The translations under genes were made by a program, and so were the position numbers. A DNA stretch of 64,000 nt, taken from Arthrobacter sp. KBS0703. Its GTDB lineage: Bacteria > Actinomycetota > Actinomycetes > Actinomycetales > Micrococcaceae. The stretch is from positions 3,658,001 to 3,722,000 of the forward strand of contig NZ_MVDG02000001.1 in NCBI RefSeq assembly GCF_002008315.2, read 5' to 3'. The notes under the pieces were generated by a model that saw only the letters and a program-made list of their open reading frames with translations, did not search any database and had not been told where the DNA came from. Shown here in pieces: positions 35,819 to 45,313 of this stretch (its first letter is position 1; the number at the start of each line of letters is the position of its first letter).

Positions 35819-36759
35819 TCAGTTTCCTCCCGGGGCCTGTGGGCCGTCGTCATCTGTGCTGGCGAGGGCGTTGCGGATGCCCTCCAGCTGGTCCGGTTTC
35901 AGCAGCCCCCGCCCTTCAGCGCGCCGCGCTGTTGCCCGCGCCATGGCCAGGTACGCCTCGAGGATGTCGCCGCCGGCACCGGCGTCGTGCTCCCGGAGCG
36001 CCAGCGCATGAGCGGCCACGGTCCCCGCGTCACCGCGGGCCACGGGGCCGGTGAGCGCGGACTCGCCGGAAGCGAGCGCGTTCTCCAAGGTGGCCCGCAG
36101 CAGCGGCCCCAGCATGCGTTCCGGCGCGTCCACGCCCACTTCGCTGAGCAGTTGGGACGCCTGCGCCACGAGCGTGACCAGGTGGTTGGAACCGTGCGCG
36201 AGGGCAGCATGGTAAATGACGCGGTCGCCCTCCGCGATGACCACGGGTTCCGCGCCCATCTCCACCACAAGGGCCTGCGCGATGGGCAGCATGGCGGCGT
36301 CCGCGGTGACGCCGAACGTGCAGTCCAGGATCCGGGTCAGGTCCAGGCTCATGCCGGTGAAGGTCATGGCCGGATGCAACGCCAGCGGCACGGCCCCGGA
36401 GGCTCGCACGGGATGGAGGCTGTCTCTTATACACATCTAGACGCGTATAAGAGACGGCCGGACGTGTGTGCCACCAGCTGTCCCGGCTGCCAGGCGCCGA
36501 GTTTGGCCAGCCCCGCCACGAGTCCTTCGAGGGCGTCGTCCGGCACGGCCAGCAGCACCAGCTCCGAGCGCTCCACGATGTCCTGGACGTCAAGCACGGG
36601 GACTCCGGGGAGCAGCGTTTCGGCCCGCTCGCGGCTTGCGTCCGAGACGGCGGAAACCCCGACGACGGCGTGTTCGGCCGCGCGCAGGGCTGCGCCCAGG
36701 ACCGCGCCGACCTTGCCGGCCCCGATGATTCCGACGCCGAGGCGTCCGGGCTTAGCCAC
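35819..36759 (-). CDS. Rossmann-like/DUF2520 oxidoreductase, cut by an adapter
   Basis: GTG 36759, after AGGAAGG, begins an NAD(P)-binding fold, [19 protein letters not shown], continuing to VAHTSGR where an adapter-like sequence (36420-36457) enters and stops the frame. Downstream the second domain is intact: [39 protein letters not shown] and the end [16 protein letters not shown]. The family (as M. tuberculosis Rv3603c) sits beside panC and may act as a ketopantoate-type reductase, but the reaction is unproven. The real gene is presumably intact at about 305 residues. Confidence 0.85.
36420..36457 (+). other. Mutated mate-pair junction adapter (artefact)
   Basis: The left 19-bp mosaic end is exact. 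The right half reads AGACGCGTATAAGAGACGG, three transitions from the adapter. Polishing may have pulled the adapter toward native reads. It interrupts the DUF2520 gene. Confidence 0.93.
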
Positions 36760-38316
36760 GTTGCGGGCCTTCCTGTTGAGTTGGACTGGACGCCCGGTGC
36801 GAAACCCGCTGATCGGGCTCGTCGGGAACCGCGGTTTCGACAGGCTCAACCAGCGCGGCAGGCGCAACCAGCGTGGCCACCTGCGCGAGCCAGTGTTCGC
36901 TGGTCTGCCGTTTGCGGGCGGCGCGGGCGCGGGCCGCCTGGTCATCGAAGAGCGCCAGGGCCTCCCCGACGTCCGCCTGGATGACGCGCGGCGCCACCGG
37001 CCCGGCCGTGGTGTGCAGCACGAGGTCGGCCAGCCCGAATCTGCGCGCCAGCGGTCCCTGGTGCAGCGCCATCGACTGGGTGCGCTGGTGCGGCACCACC
37101 ACGAGCTGGCGCCACCAGCGTCCCGATCGCATCAGCAGGGCGGTATCGGTCGCGGCGAAGCCGTTGCGCCGCCAGCCGAGCGGCGCCAGGGGCGGGCCCG
37201 GCGCGGCGTGGTGACAAAACCGCCGTCGGAATCCAGGCCGTACAGCCCGGCCCGGAAAACGCGCAGGGGGTCGGCGGTACCCGGATCCGGCAGAACCAGG
37301 GCCAGCATGTTCAGGACGTCACCGATTTTCCCCACCGGCAGCAGGGTGGTGCGGGAGCCCGCCTCGCCGTTGCTGCCGGCGGCCCCGTACCCGGCGACGT
37401 TGACCTGCATCCGGTACCAGCCAAAGATCCGCCACAGCGGCGGCTGCGACACCCTCAGCGCCTGGATCCTGCCCGGCGGAAGGGTCTGCGCCTGCGTGTC
37501 CAGCAGCCCGTAGCGGAGCCTGATGCCGTCCGGGGAGATGGCCGCCGTGAAGTTGTAGCCCCTGTGGAACGACGCCCAGTACGCGGCAAACAAGCCGAGC
37601 GCCGCGGGGATCAGGTACAGGAAGAACGCCCGGTTTTCGGTGACCGCGGACAGCACCACGGAGGCCACGCCGCCCAGCACGATGAAGACGCTCTGCTCGC
37701 TGAGCAGCAGCGAACCGATCAGGCGCGACGGCGGGACCTGCAGGACCTGCTGCTCGGGCGCCTCGGGCGCGGCTGCTTCAGGACGCCCGGGATCGAGTTC
37801 AACTCCCGATGCGCGGGCCAGGATGGTGGCCCGCAGCTGCCGGGCATCGTCGATCCGCAGGTACGCGAGCCTGACCGCTGACTCGCCGGCGTCCGCCACC
37901 TCGAATTTCAGTTCTGCCAGCCCGAAGATCCTCGCCAGCAGGGGCTGCACGATATCGATCGCCTGGACCCGGTCCAGCCGGGCCTGCCGCTGCTGCTTGA
38001 ACAGGAAGCCGGTGTTGACACGTACGTAGCCTCCCGCCACCTGGTACCGGGTGAAATACCAGGACAGGATGAACCCGAGAACTGCCAGAACCAGGACAAG
38101 GGCCCCGCCGGCCAGCAGCCACGGCGCCCGTCCGGCAATCCGGCCGTCCATTAGCGGCTCACCCTGGAGCATTCTTTCGAAGGTGTCACGCCCGAAGAAG
38201 TACCCGATCGCGGCCAGCGCCACCCAGCCCCGCACGAACGGCGAGGCCGGATGCACCCGCAGCCACTCGCCGTCGTACTCTTCTCCGGGAACAGCCATGG
38301 GACCGCCGGCGGTCAC
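36752..38316 (-). CDS. Large membrane protein with bacterial PH domains, frameshifted
   Basis: From GTG 38316 the frame encodes two membrane hairpins and two bPH2 (YdbT-type) domains: VAGGYVRVNTGFLFKQQRQA with QAIDIVQPLLARIFGLAEL, then PDGIRLRYGLLDTQAQTLPP. The frame slips at the G-run 37189-37192: the product continues PLAPLGWRRNGFAATDTALL, then LVVVPHQRTQSMALHQGPL, only if one more C is present on the coding strand, giving about 520 residues to the stop at 36752. GTG 38316 overlaps the preceding stop (GTGA). Homopolymer error is more likely than decay because the tail is well conserved in pattern. Confidence 0.82.
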
Positions 38317-38825
38317 AGCCCGGCCAGCCTGGCTTCACCGCGCGCTGAGAGCTGTTCGCGCAGGCGTGCACCTTCCTCGGCAGGCAGCCCGGCGATCGAG
38401 GCGTTGGTTGAGGCTGACGCCGTGTGCAGCTTTAGCGTGCACAGCCCCAGCCGCCGCTCCACCGGACCCACGCTGATGTCCACGTACTGCATGCGTCCGT
38501 ACGGGACCACCATGACGCGCTGGAAGAAGATGCCGCCGCGGATCAGGAGGTCGTCGTCGCGCTCCGCATAGCCGATGGCGCGCACCTGGCGCGGAATCAG
38601 GAGCAGGCGCCACAGTGCGAGCACCAGCATGAACGCGGGCACGGCGACGGCCAGCCAGAGGGGCGGCCACCTCCACCAGCCGAGGCGGGTGAAGAGCAGG
38701 GGCAGGCTCAGCACGGCAATAACGATCAGGTTGCCGAGGGCCCACTCGACCAGGCGGACCGTGACGTATTTGGGGGAAACGCGGAGCCACGTGATTCCCG
38801 GCGGATCAATCGCCGCGGTATGCAT
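38313..38825 (-). CDS. Small membrane PH-domain protein (YdbS-like)
   Basis: The 170-residue protein has two membrane helices (about 33-50, 58-76) and a bPH2 domain with the signature RQVRAIGYAERDDDLLIRGG and MQYVDISVGPVERRLGLCTL. YdbS/YdbT pairs occur in many Gram-positive bacteria, and in B. subtilis have been linked to resistance to certain bacteriocins. ATG 38825 has AAGG upstream. It is coupled to the larger PH gene by a four-base overlap and overlaps the DUF3180 gene by 20 bases. Confidence 0.88.
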   Translation of the reverse strand: MHTAAIDPPGITWLRVSPKYVTVRLVEWALGNLIVIAVLSLPLLFTRLGWWRWPPLWLAVAVPAFMLVLALWRLLLIPRQVRAIGYAERDDDLLIRGGIFFQRVMVVPYGRMQYVDISVGPVERRLGLCTLKLHTASASTNASIAGLPAEEGARLREQLSARGEARLAGL

Positions 38826-39339
38826 ACTCGCCTTCCCCTTTTGCCTTGCCGCGGTGGCCCTGGCCGGGCAGGCCCTGCGTCGAATCGGTGTCGCCGTCTT
38901 CGGGCGGGATCTTGCAGAAACGTTCGACGACGAGCCCCACCACCACCATGACCAGGCCGCCGCCCGCCATGCCAAAGGCAAGCCAGGTGATGTCCAGGGT
39001 GCTGCGCAGGCTCCAGATCCGCAACTGGTCCACGAAAATACCGACGTGCCAGCCCAGCAGGACGGATCCCGCGTACGCGCAGGCCTGCGCGAGCACGAGG
39101 GTCCTCGCGGCGAGGATCGGATTGAGCGGGGTCTTCTTCTTGGCACTGTTGCGCCAGCGCAGGACCCTGATGCCCAGGACCAGGGTGAGGGCGACAATCA
39201 CGCCCATCGTGACGAAAGCGGTGGCCGGCAACACCGGGGTGGCCATGCCGTACCGGCTCGTCAGGACGGCGGCGGACCAGCCCGCAACGGCCACGGCCAG
39301 GCCGACCACGGCAAGCAGGAGCGGGTTCATGGGCTTCAC
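38806..39339 (-). CDS. DUF3180 membrane protein
   Basis: The protein, about 177 residues, has four membrane segments: two N-terminal (LLLAVVGLAVAVAGWSAAV; VTMGVIVALTLVLGIRVL) and two C-terminal, with LAARTLVLAQACAYAGSVLLGW between them as in the DUF3180 family. Function unknown; its position between folK and the PH genes is conserved in actinobacteria (Rv3605c). GTG 39339 or ATG 39330 may be the start. Confidence 0.85.
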   Translation of the reverse strand: MKPMNPLLLAVVGLAVAVAGWSAAVLTSRYGMATPVLPATAFVTMGVIVALTLVLGIRVLRWRNSAKKKTPLNPILAARTLVLAQACAYAGSVLLGWHVGIFVDQLRIWSLRSTLDITWLAFGMAGGGLVMVVVGLVVERFCKIPPEDGDTDSTQGLPGQGHRGKAKGEGEYAYRGD

Positions 39340-39343
39340 GGCC

Positions 39344-39880
39344 TTACACCGCCCCCGCTGTGGGCACGCCGTCGAAGTCCCCGAACCCGTCGAACGGGGT
39401 GAGGTCACGGTAGTCGGCGGCCTGGGCCGCCAGTTCGCCTATGCGCACGCCGTTCAGGGTGGCCGACGGTTCGATCACGGACCAGGGGTAGAGCACGAAC
39501 GCCCGCTCCGCCGCGCGGGGATGCGGGAGGGTGAGCACGGGATCGGAGCTTTCCAGATCCCCGTACACGATGATGTCGACGTCGAGCGTCCGCGGCCCCC
39601 AGTGCACCTCGCGGACCCGGTGGTGCTTGTTTTCGACCGACTGGCAGTGCTTGAGCAGCTCCAGCGGCGCGAGGGACGTCTCCACGGAGATCACCATGTT
39701 CAGGAAGTCCGGCTGGCCGGCAGGTCCGCCCACGGCCTTGGTCTGCACCACCGGTGACACCGCGAGGAGCCGGACTTCGGGCCGGTCGACGAGGTCCGCC
39801 ACGGCTTCGGTCAGCGTGTCGTTCCGCTCTCCAAGGTTGCTGCCCAGGGCGAGTACCGCCCGGGTGTACTGGGTGATCAT
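39344..39880 (-). CDS. folK: 2-amino-4-hydroxy-6-hydroxymethyldihydropteridine pyrophosphokinase
   Basis: Transfers pyrophosphate from ATP to the pterin before sulfonamide-target condensation. The 178-residue protein has ALGSNLGERNDTL at the N-terminus and the HPPK signature VHWGPRTLDVDIIVYG with the two Mg-binding Asp. ATG 39880 overlaps the folB stop (ATGA). The order folE, folP, folB, folK on the minus strand forms one operon. Confidence 0.97.
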   Translation of the reverse strand: MITQYTRAVLALGSNLGERNDTLTEAVADLVDRPEVRLLAVSPVVQTKAVGGPAGQPDFLNMVISVETSLAPLELLKHCQSVENKHHRVREVHWGPRTLDVDIIVYGDLESSDPVLTLPHPRAAERAFVLYPWSVIEPSATLNGVRIGELAAQAADYRDLTPFDGFGDFDGVPTAGAV

Positions 39881-40236
39881 GGCCGCTCCCGGTAGACACT
39901 GACGGCGACGTCCCCGAACGGGACCTCGATGGGGGCCTTTGGTTTGTGCACCGTGATCTCCACGGCGTCGATCTTGAATTCGTTGAGCAGGCCGTCGGCC
40001 ATGCGCACGGCCAGGGCCTCAATCAGGTTGAGGGGCTCACCGGTGATCCAGTCCGTGATCCGGCCTGCCACCTCGCCGTAGTGGGCGGTGTCCCGGACAT
40101 CGTCCGACGCCGCAGCCCGGCTGAAATCCAGGTGCAGCACGGCGTCCACAACAAACGGCTGGCCCTCGCGGCGTTCGAAGTCGAACACGCCGTGGTAGCC
40201 GGTGGCCGTGACACCGCTCAGTGAGATCCTGTCCAT
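39877..40236 (-). CDS. folB: Dihydroneopterin aldolase
   Basis: Splits dihydroneopterin to the hydroxymethyl pterin. The 119-residue protein starts MDRISLSGVTATGYHGVF, with GYHGVFDFERREGQPF as the active-site entry and the conserved Lys in EITVHKPKAPI. Full length for this octameric enzyme. It lies between folP and folK with close or overlapping junctions. Confidence 0.96.
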   Translation of the reverse strand: MDRISLSGVTATGYHGVFDFERREGQPFVVDAVLHLDFSRAAASDDVRDTAHYGEVAGRITDWITGEPLNLIEALAVRMADGLLNEFKIDAVEITVHKPKAPIEVPFGDVAVSVYRERP

Positions 40237-40249
40237 CGTGCCCGCCTGC

Positions 40250-41167
40250 TTAGTGGCCGGGACCGGGGGCCATGCGGGCCGCGACCTTGACTGCGTCCAG
40301 GCTGGATCCGACGTCGTGCACGCGGACAGCCCACGCCCCGCGGGCTGCGCTGATGGCCGTGATGGCTGCGGTGGCGGCGTCGCGCTCCTCCGGGAGCGCA
40401 GCCTTGCCGGACACGGTGAGGAGGGTGCCGAGGAACCGCTTGCGGGAGGCGCCCACGAGGACCTTGTGCCCCATCTCCTCCAGCCGCCCGAGGTTTCCGA
40501 GGAGCTCCCAGTTCTGCTCGTCCGTCTTGGAGAAGCCGATGCCCGGGTCAATGATGATCTGCTCGGGCAGCACGCCGGCCGCGTAGAGCTTGTCCCGGAC
40601 GCCGTTGAGCTCGGAGACGACGTCGTTCGCGACGTCGTCGTAGTCCGTCAGGGACGTCATGGTCTTCGCATCGCCGCGGCGGTGCGTCAGGACGTACGGC
40701 GCCTTGCGCGCGGCCACGAGCTCGGCCATTCCCGGTTCGATGCTGAGGCCTGAGATGTCGTTGATGATCGTGGCCCCGGCGTCGAGCGCGGCTTCCGCCG
40801 TGGACGTGTGGGTGGTGTCGATGCTGACCAGCGCTCCGGCCTTGACCAGGGCCTCAATGACCGGCAGGACCCGCCGCTGCTCCTCCTCGGGGCTGACTTC
40901 CTCCGCACCCGGGCGCGTTGATTCACCGCCGACGTCGACGATGTCGGCTCCCGCGTAGAACATCCGCAGGCCGGCGGCGATGGCGGTGTCCGGCGTCGGG
41001 TGCTTGCCGCCGTCGCTGAAGGAGTCCGGGGTGACGTTCAGGATGCCCATTACCAGCGTGCGGCCGGTGGGCAGGTCTTCGAATTTGGCTGCCGGCCGCG
41101 GTTTGCGCAGGACGGGCAGGGGTGATGTGGCGGGTCCGGTTCCAGGTGCTGCAGCTAGGGAATCCAT
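40250..41167 (-). CDS. folP: Dihydropteroate synthase
   Basis: Condenses the pterin pyrophosphate with p-aminobenzoate, the sulfonamide target. The 305-residue TIM barrel has MGILNVTPDSFSDGG, DVGGESTRPGA, SIDTTHTSTAEAALDAGA, DPGIGFSKT and GASRKRFLG. It follows folE by 10 bases. The first 35 residues are poorly conserved and the exact start may be slightly downstream. Confidence 0.97.
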   Translation of the reverse strand: MDSLAAAPGTGPATSPLPVLRKPRPAAKFEDLPTGRTLVMGILNVTPDSFSDGGKHPTPDTAIAAGLRMFYAGADIVDVGGESTRPGAEEVSPEEEQRRVLPVIEALVKAGALVSIDTTHTSTAEAALDAGATIINDISGLSIEPGMAELVAARKAPYVLTHRRGDAKTMTSLTDYDDVANDVVSELNGVRDKLYAAGVLPEQIIIDPGIGFSKTDEQNWELLGNLGRLEEMGHKVLVGASRKRFLGTLLTVSGKAALPEERDAATAAITAISAARGAWAVRVHDVGSSLDAVKVAARMAPGPGH

Positions 41168-41177
41168 AGTCTGTTTA

Positions 41178-41816
41178 TTACCTTCCGAGTATGAGGCTCA
41201 TGGCTTCGGCACGGGTCGCCGGGTCATGAAGTTGCCCGCGGACCGCGCTTGTGACGGTTTTGGCCCCGGGCTTGCGGATGCCGCGCATGGACATGCACAT
41301 GTGTTCGCATTCCACCACCACGATGGCTCCGCGCGGCTTGAGGTGCGTGACCAATGCTTCGACGATCTGCGTGGTGAGGCGTTCCTGCACCTGCGGCCGG
41401 CGGGCGAATATATCCACCAGCCGTGCGAGTTTGCTCAGTCCCGTGACCTTGCCTTCGTGGGAAGGGATGTAGCCCACATGCGCCACCCCGTGGAACGGAA
41501 CCAGGTGGTGTTCGCAGGTGGAGTAGAACGGGATGTCCTTCACCAGCACCAGCTCCTCGTGGTCGAGGTCGAAGGTGGTGGAGAGGACGCTTGCCGGATC
41601 CTGGTGCAGGCCGGCGAAGACCTCGGCATAGGCCTTGGCCACGCGGCGCGGGGTGTCATGCAGGCCGCCGCGGTCCGGATCCTCGCCGATGGCCAGCAGG
41701 ATTTCCCGCACCGCCGCTTCAATTCGCGGCCTGTCCACCTTGTGGTGCCGGCCGGATCCGCCCTCCGCCGAGTGGTCGGCGGAGGCGGAAAGGTCGTCGT
41801 CGTCGAAGTGAGTCAC
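41178..41816 (-). CDS. folE: GTP cyclohydrolase I
   Basis: First step of tetrahydrofolate synthesis, GTP to dihydroneopterin triphosphate. The 212-residue protein has the zinc ligands in [10 protein letters not shown] and [13 protein letters not shown], plus [20 protein letters not shown]. An acidic, low-complexity N-terminus precedes the catalytic core. It begins 11 bases after the ftsH stop, suggesting linkage to ftsH transcription. Confidence 0.97.
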   Translation of the reverse strand: MTHFDDDDLSASADHSAEGGSGRHHKVDRPRIEAAVREILLAIGEDPDRGGLHDTPRRVAKAYAEVFAGLHQDPASVLSTTFDLDHEELVLVKDIPFYSTCEHHLVPFHGVAHVGYIPSHEGKVTGLSKLARLVDIFARRPQVQERLTTQIVEALVTHLKPRGAIVVVECEHMCMSMRGIRKPGAKTVTSAVRGQLHDPATRAEAMSLILGR

Positions 41817-41826
41817 ACCAAAGAGC

Positions 41827-43893
41827 TTAGCCGTGGTGGCCGCCCGGACCGGCCTCCGTTACTCCACCCTGGAAGGTGGCGTCTTCGGGAACGCCCTGCG
41901 GATGCGGCGGAATGGCGTCCAGCGGTTCCTCCAGCCGGGCTTCCTTGGCTTCCTCCTGGGCCTCGCGCTCGGCCTTCTCCTGCCGCGATTCCACCGGTCC
42001 GGCGGACTGGACGGGACGGGTTTCCTTGGACAGCCACACTTCGCGGAAGTCGCGCTTGCGGATGTCGCGGAAGACGTGCGCGATCTCAGCCTGGTTCAGG
42101 GTCTCGCGCTCGAGCAGCTCGAGCGCCAGCTGGTCCAGGACGTCGCGGTTTTCGGTGAGGATGGCGTAGGCCTCGTCATGCGCCTGGTCAATCAGGCGGC
42201 GGACTTCCTCATCCACGATGTAGGCAATCTGGTCCGAGTAGTTGCGTTCGTGGCTGGCGTCCCGGCCAAGGAACGGCTCGCCGCCGCCCTGGCCAAGGCG
42301 GACCGCACCCACGCGCTCGCTCATGCCATACTGCGTGACCATCTGGCGGGCCGTGGACGTGGCCTTCTCGATGTCGTTCGAGGCGCCGGTGGACGGATCG
42401 TGAAAGACGATCTCCTCCGCGACGCGGCCGCCCATGGCGTAGGCCATCTGGTCGAGCAGCTCGTTGCGGGTGATGGAGTACTTGTCGTTCTCCGGCACAA
42501 CCATGGTGTAGCCCAGGGCGCGGCCGCGGGGCAGGATGGTGATCTTGGTGACCGGCGCGGAGTTGCGCAGTGCCGCGGCAACCAGCGCGTGGCCGCCTTC
42601 GTGGTAGGCCGTGATCTTGCGCTCGTGTTCCTTCATGACCCGGCTGCGCTTCTGCGGTCCGGCCATGACGCGGTCAATGGCCTCGTCCAGCGCGCGGTCG
42701 TCGATCAGGTTGGCGTTGGAGCGGGCGGTCAGCAGCGCCGCCTCGTTGAGCACGTTGGCCAGGTCCGCACCCGTGTAGCCGGGCGTCTTCTTGGCCACTG
42801 CCTTGAGGTCCACGTCCGGCGCCATGGGCTTGCCCTTGGAATGGACGTTGAGGATCTGGTCGCGGCCGACGAGGTCCGGGGCTTCAACGGAAATCTGCCG
42901 GTCGAAGCGACCGGGGCGGAGCAGCGCCGGGTCCAGCACGTCGGGGCGGTTGGTGGCGGCGATGAGGATGACGTTGGTTTTGACGTCGAAACCGTCCATT
43001 TCAACCAGGAGCTGGTTGAGGGTCTGCTCGCGTTCGTCGTTGCCGCCGCCGATGCCAGCACCGCGGTGGCGGCCGACGGCATCGATCTCGTCCACGAAGA
43101 TGATGGCGGGCGCGTTGGACTTGGCCTGCTCGAAGAGGTCGCGGACGCGGGAAGCGCCAACACCGACGAACATTTCAACGAAGTCCGAGCCCGAGATGGA
43201 GAAGAACGGCACGCCGGCCTCGCCTGCGACGGCGCGCGCCAAGAGGGTCTTGCCGGTGCCCGGAGGACCGTACAGCAGCACGCCCTTAGGGATCTTGGCG
43301 CCCACGGCCTGGAACTTGGCAGGTTCGGCAAGGAATTCCTTGATTTCCTGGAGCTCCTCAACGGCTTCGTCGGCACCTGCAACGTCCGCAAAGGTCACCT
43401 GCGGCATGTCCTTATTGACCATCTTGGCCTTGGACTTGCCGAACTGCATGACCTTCGAGCCGCCGCCCTGCATGCGGGAGAGCAGGAACCAGAACAGGAC
43501 GCCGAGCAGCAGTACCGGGATCAGCAGCGAGAACAGGCCTGACAGCCAGTTGCTCTCCACCGGCTGGTCCGTGTAGCCCTTGGAGGGGTTCGAGTCGGTC
43601 ACGGCTTTGACGACGTCCGGCCCGCGGTCGTTGACGAAGAAGAACTGGACGTTTTTGCCCTTGTCCTGTCCGTCGATGACCAGGTTGTCCTTCAGGACGA
43701 GGTCCACGCGGTTCTCGCCGTCAAAGATCTTGGCTTGTTCCACTTTGCCGCTCTGGGCAAGAAGCTCAAGGCCCGGCTGGGTGTCGATCCGTGTCGCACC
43801 GCCCGGAGCCAACGTAGCAAAGGCGAGCAGGAGCATGCCGACCACAACAATGATCCAGATGCCCGGGCCTTTGAAGAAACTCTTAGCTTTCAT
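41827..43893 (-). CDS. ftsH: ATP-dependent zinc metalloprotease FtsH
   Basis: Membrane protease that degrades misassembled membrane and regulatory proteins. The 688-residue protein has an N-terminal membrane helix ([19 protein letters not shown]), an extracytoplasmic domain, a second helix ([20 protein letters not shown]), the AAA+ domain with Walker [10 protein letters not shown] and an arginine-finger region, and the zinc site HEGGH (in place of the more usual HEAGH). The C-terminus is charged and low in complexity. Uninterrupted. Confidence 0.98.
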   Translation of the reverse strand: MKAKSFFKGPGIWIIVVVGMLLLAFATLAPGGATRIDTQPGLELLAQSGKVEQAKIFDGENRVDLVLKDNLVIDGQDKGKNVQFFFVNDRGPDVVKAVTDSNPSKGYTDQPVESNWLSGLFSLLIPVLLLGVLFWFLLSRMQGGGSKVMQFGKSKAKMVNKDMPQVTFADVAGADEAVEELQEIKEFLAEPAKFQAVGAKIPKGVLLYGPPGTGKTLLARAVAGEAGVPFFSISGSDFVEMFVGVGASRVRDLFEQAKSNAPAIIFVDEIDAVGRHRGAGIGGGNDEREQTLNQLLVEMDGFDVKTNVILIAATNRPDVLDPALLRPGRFDRQISVEAPDLVGRDQILNVHSKGKPMAPDVDLKAVAKKTPGYTGADLANVLNEAALLTARSNANLIDDRALDEAIDRVMAGPQKRSRVMKEHERKITAYHEGGHALVAAALRNSAPVTKITILPRGRALGYTMVVPENDKYSITRNELLDQMAYAMGGRVAEEIVFHDPSTGASNDIEKATSTARQMVTQYGMSERVGAVRLGQGGGEPFLGRDASHERNYSDQIAYIVDEEVRRLIDQAHDEAYAILTENRDVLDQLALELLERETLNQAEIAHVFRDIRKRDFREVWLSKETRPVQSAGPVESRQEKAEREAQEEAKEARLEEPLDAIPPHPQGVPEDATFQGGVTEAGPGGHHG

Positions 43894-44201
43894 CTGTTCG
43901 GGGGCTGGCCCCGTCCCTCCTGGTAGTGCTGCACGGCGCGTGGACTGCGCGCGTGTGGTGCTGCTTCGCTTCTAGCTATACACCGTCCGGAGTAAATCAC
44001 GCACGGTGTAGGGCAAAAGTTCCCTCTGGGCGTAGCAGGGTGCGACCGGGCTAGGCCCGCGGGCACGGCCGGCTTCGCGTGGGGCGGTGCGCTTGGCCCC
44101 CCCGCTTGCGGCATTTCTGCACCACTTCCACGGGCGCCAGGATCAGGATGCCGCTGATTTGCTGGGCCCGGACCGTCCCCGGCCGCCAAAGAGGTGCAGA
44201 A
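43894..44201. other. Divergent region between ftsH and the DUF559-like gene
   Basis: No gene is supported. TACACCGT (43979-43986) and ACGGTGTA (44003-44010) form an 8-bp inverted repeat with a 16-base spacer in the likely ftsH promoter area. The right side holds the palindrome listed below. Confidence 0.45.
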
Positions 44202-44206
44202 ATGCC
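44110..44206. repeat. Inverted repeat overlapping a start codon
   Basis: GGCATTTCTGCACC (44110-44123) is the exact reverse complement of 44193-44206. The right arm contains the ribosome-binding site and ATG 44202 of the next gene, so pairing would hide translation initiation. The GCATTTCTGC core recurs on the far side of the gene (45193 and 45280). Confidence 0.7.
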
Positions 44207-45149
44207 GGATGATCACGCCGCCACTCCCCCTCCACAGCCCAGGAACGGACCGGATTGTCCACATAGCCAGCCCGGCACCTGCAGCAACTCCAAGGCGCGG
44301 TGCGGGCTGAACAGCATGCTTCCCGCGGATTTCCTCACCCGGCAGGGCGGAGTGACCAGGCTCGCGCACCTCCGAAAGGCGGGCTTCACGCGGGGTCAGA
44401 TCGACCATGCCGTGAACTGCGGCCTGATGCTCAAGCACCGGCACGGGGTCTACCGCCTGCCCCAGGCCGATCCGGACTTCGTCCGCGCATATGAGCTCAA
44501 CGCCGCTGTCACGTGTGTCTCGGCCGCGGGCCATTACGCACTGTGGACCATCCGAACACCGGACCGTCCGCACCTGGCGGCCTCGCATCGCAGGCTCCCC
44601 GCCGGCCATCCAGCCCACAGGATCAGCGGAAATGTCTCGACGCTGCTTCCTCCGATCCTGCCTTTAAAGGACGTCCTGGTTCACTCCCTCCAATGCCTAC
44701 CTGAGCTGGAGGCCCTGGTGATGGTGGAATGCGCCTACAACCGCGGCGACACCGATCCGGATTTCCTGCGGCGGCTTCTCCCGGGCGCCCGCAACGGCCG
44801 GGCACGTGCGGTCCTGAGCCTGGTCGAACACGGGTCGGATTCGTTGCTTGAGACAGTCGCCCGCGTGCTGTTCCGGAGGCACGGCTTCGACGCCCGGACG
44901 CAGGTTTACCTCGACGGCATCGGCTACGTGGACTTCCTCATCAACGGCTGCCTCATTGTCGAGATCGACGGCGTGGGCTTCCACCTGAACAAGCCGCAGT
45001 TCAAGAAGGACATCAGGCGGAACAACGTCGGTGCAGCCACCGGCTACCGCGTCCTGAGATACCTGTACGAGGACGTGCTGCACCGCCCGGACGAGATGCT
45101 GGTACAGATTCGCCAGACCCTGGCCACGCCGCCACGTACCCCTCGCTAG
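44202..45149 (+). CDS. AbiEi-like winged-helix protein with DUF559 nuclease-like domain
   Basis: The 315-residue protein has an N-terminal winged helix of the AbiEi antitoxin type (GVTRLAHLRKAGFTRGQIDH, then RHGVYRLP) and a C-terminal DUF559/Vsr-like PD-(D/E)XK domain (GYVDFLINGCLIVEIDG, then FKKDIRRNNVGAATGYRVL). I chose ATG 44202 because GAGG lies six bases upstream; ATG 44316 is an alternative. No cognate toxin gene is adjacent, so a complete AbiE system is not supported. Such proteins are numerous in Arthrobacter-like genomes and uncharacterised. Confidence 0.8.
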   Translation: MPDDHAATPPPQPRNGPDCPHSQPGTCSNSKARCGLNSMLPADFLTRQGGVTRLAHLRKAGFTRGQIDHAVNCGLMLKHRHGVYRLPQADPDFVRAYELNAAVTCVSAAGHYALWTIRTPDRPHLAASHRRLPAGHPAHRISGNVSTLLPPILPLKDVLVHSLQCLPELEALVMVECAYNRGDTDPDFLRRLLPGARNGRARAVLSLVEHGSDSLLETVARVLFRRHGFDARTQVYLDGIGYVDFLINGCLIVEIDGVGFHLNKPQFKKDIRRNNVGAATGYRVLRYLYEDVLHRPDEMLVQIRQTLATPPRTPR

Positions 45150-45192
45150 CCCGGCCAACGTGCCCGGCCCGGCAGCCAGGGCCGGTCACTTA

Positions 45193-45290
45193 CGCATTTT
45201 TGCACCCTATTAACCGGCTCACGCCGCCGTCGGCCCCTTGTTTCCAAGGTTCGACGGCGGCGTGGGCGCCCAAAGTGGAGCAGAAATGCG
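45193..45290. terminator. Nested palindrome between convergent genes
   Basis: The inner stem CACGCCGCCGTCG (45220-45232) with CGACGGCGGCGTG (45252-45264) is perfect over 13 bp. An outer pair, CGCATTTTTGC (45193-45203) with GCAGAAATGCG (45280-45290), has one mismatch. It probably ends transcription from both sides. Confidence 0.7.
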
Positions 45291-45313
45291 CGGTAAAACG
45301 GCTACAGGACCCG

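Noticed and set aside
10577..36457. Repeated 38-bp palindromes that could be read as a CRISPR-like array, integron sites or a family of small transposons
   Set aside because: The repeat is exactly the synthetic Tn5 mosaic end joined to its complement, spacing is irregular over 47 kb, copies destroy conserved genes, and no target-site duplications or cas/tnp genes occur.
44202..45149. A complete AbiE toxin-antitoxin phage-defence system
   Set aside because: Only the AbiEi-like winged helix is present, fused to a DUF559-like domain. No nucleotidyltransferase AbiEii toxin gene lies next to it.
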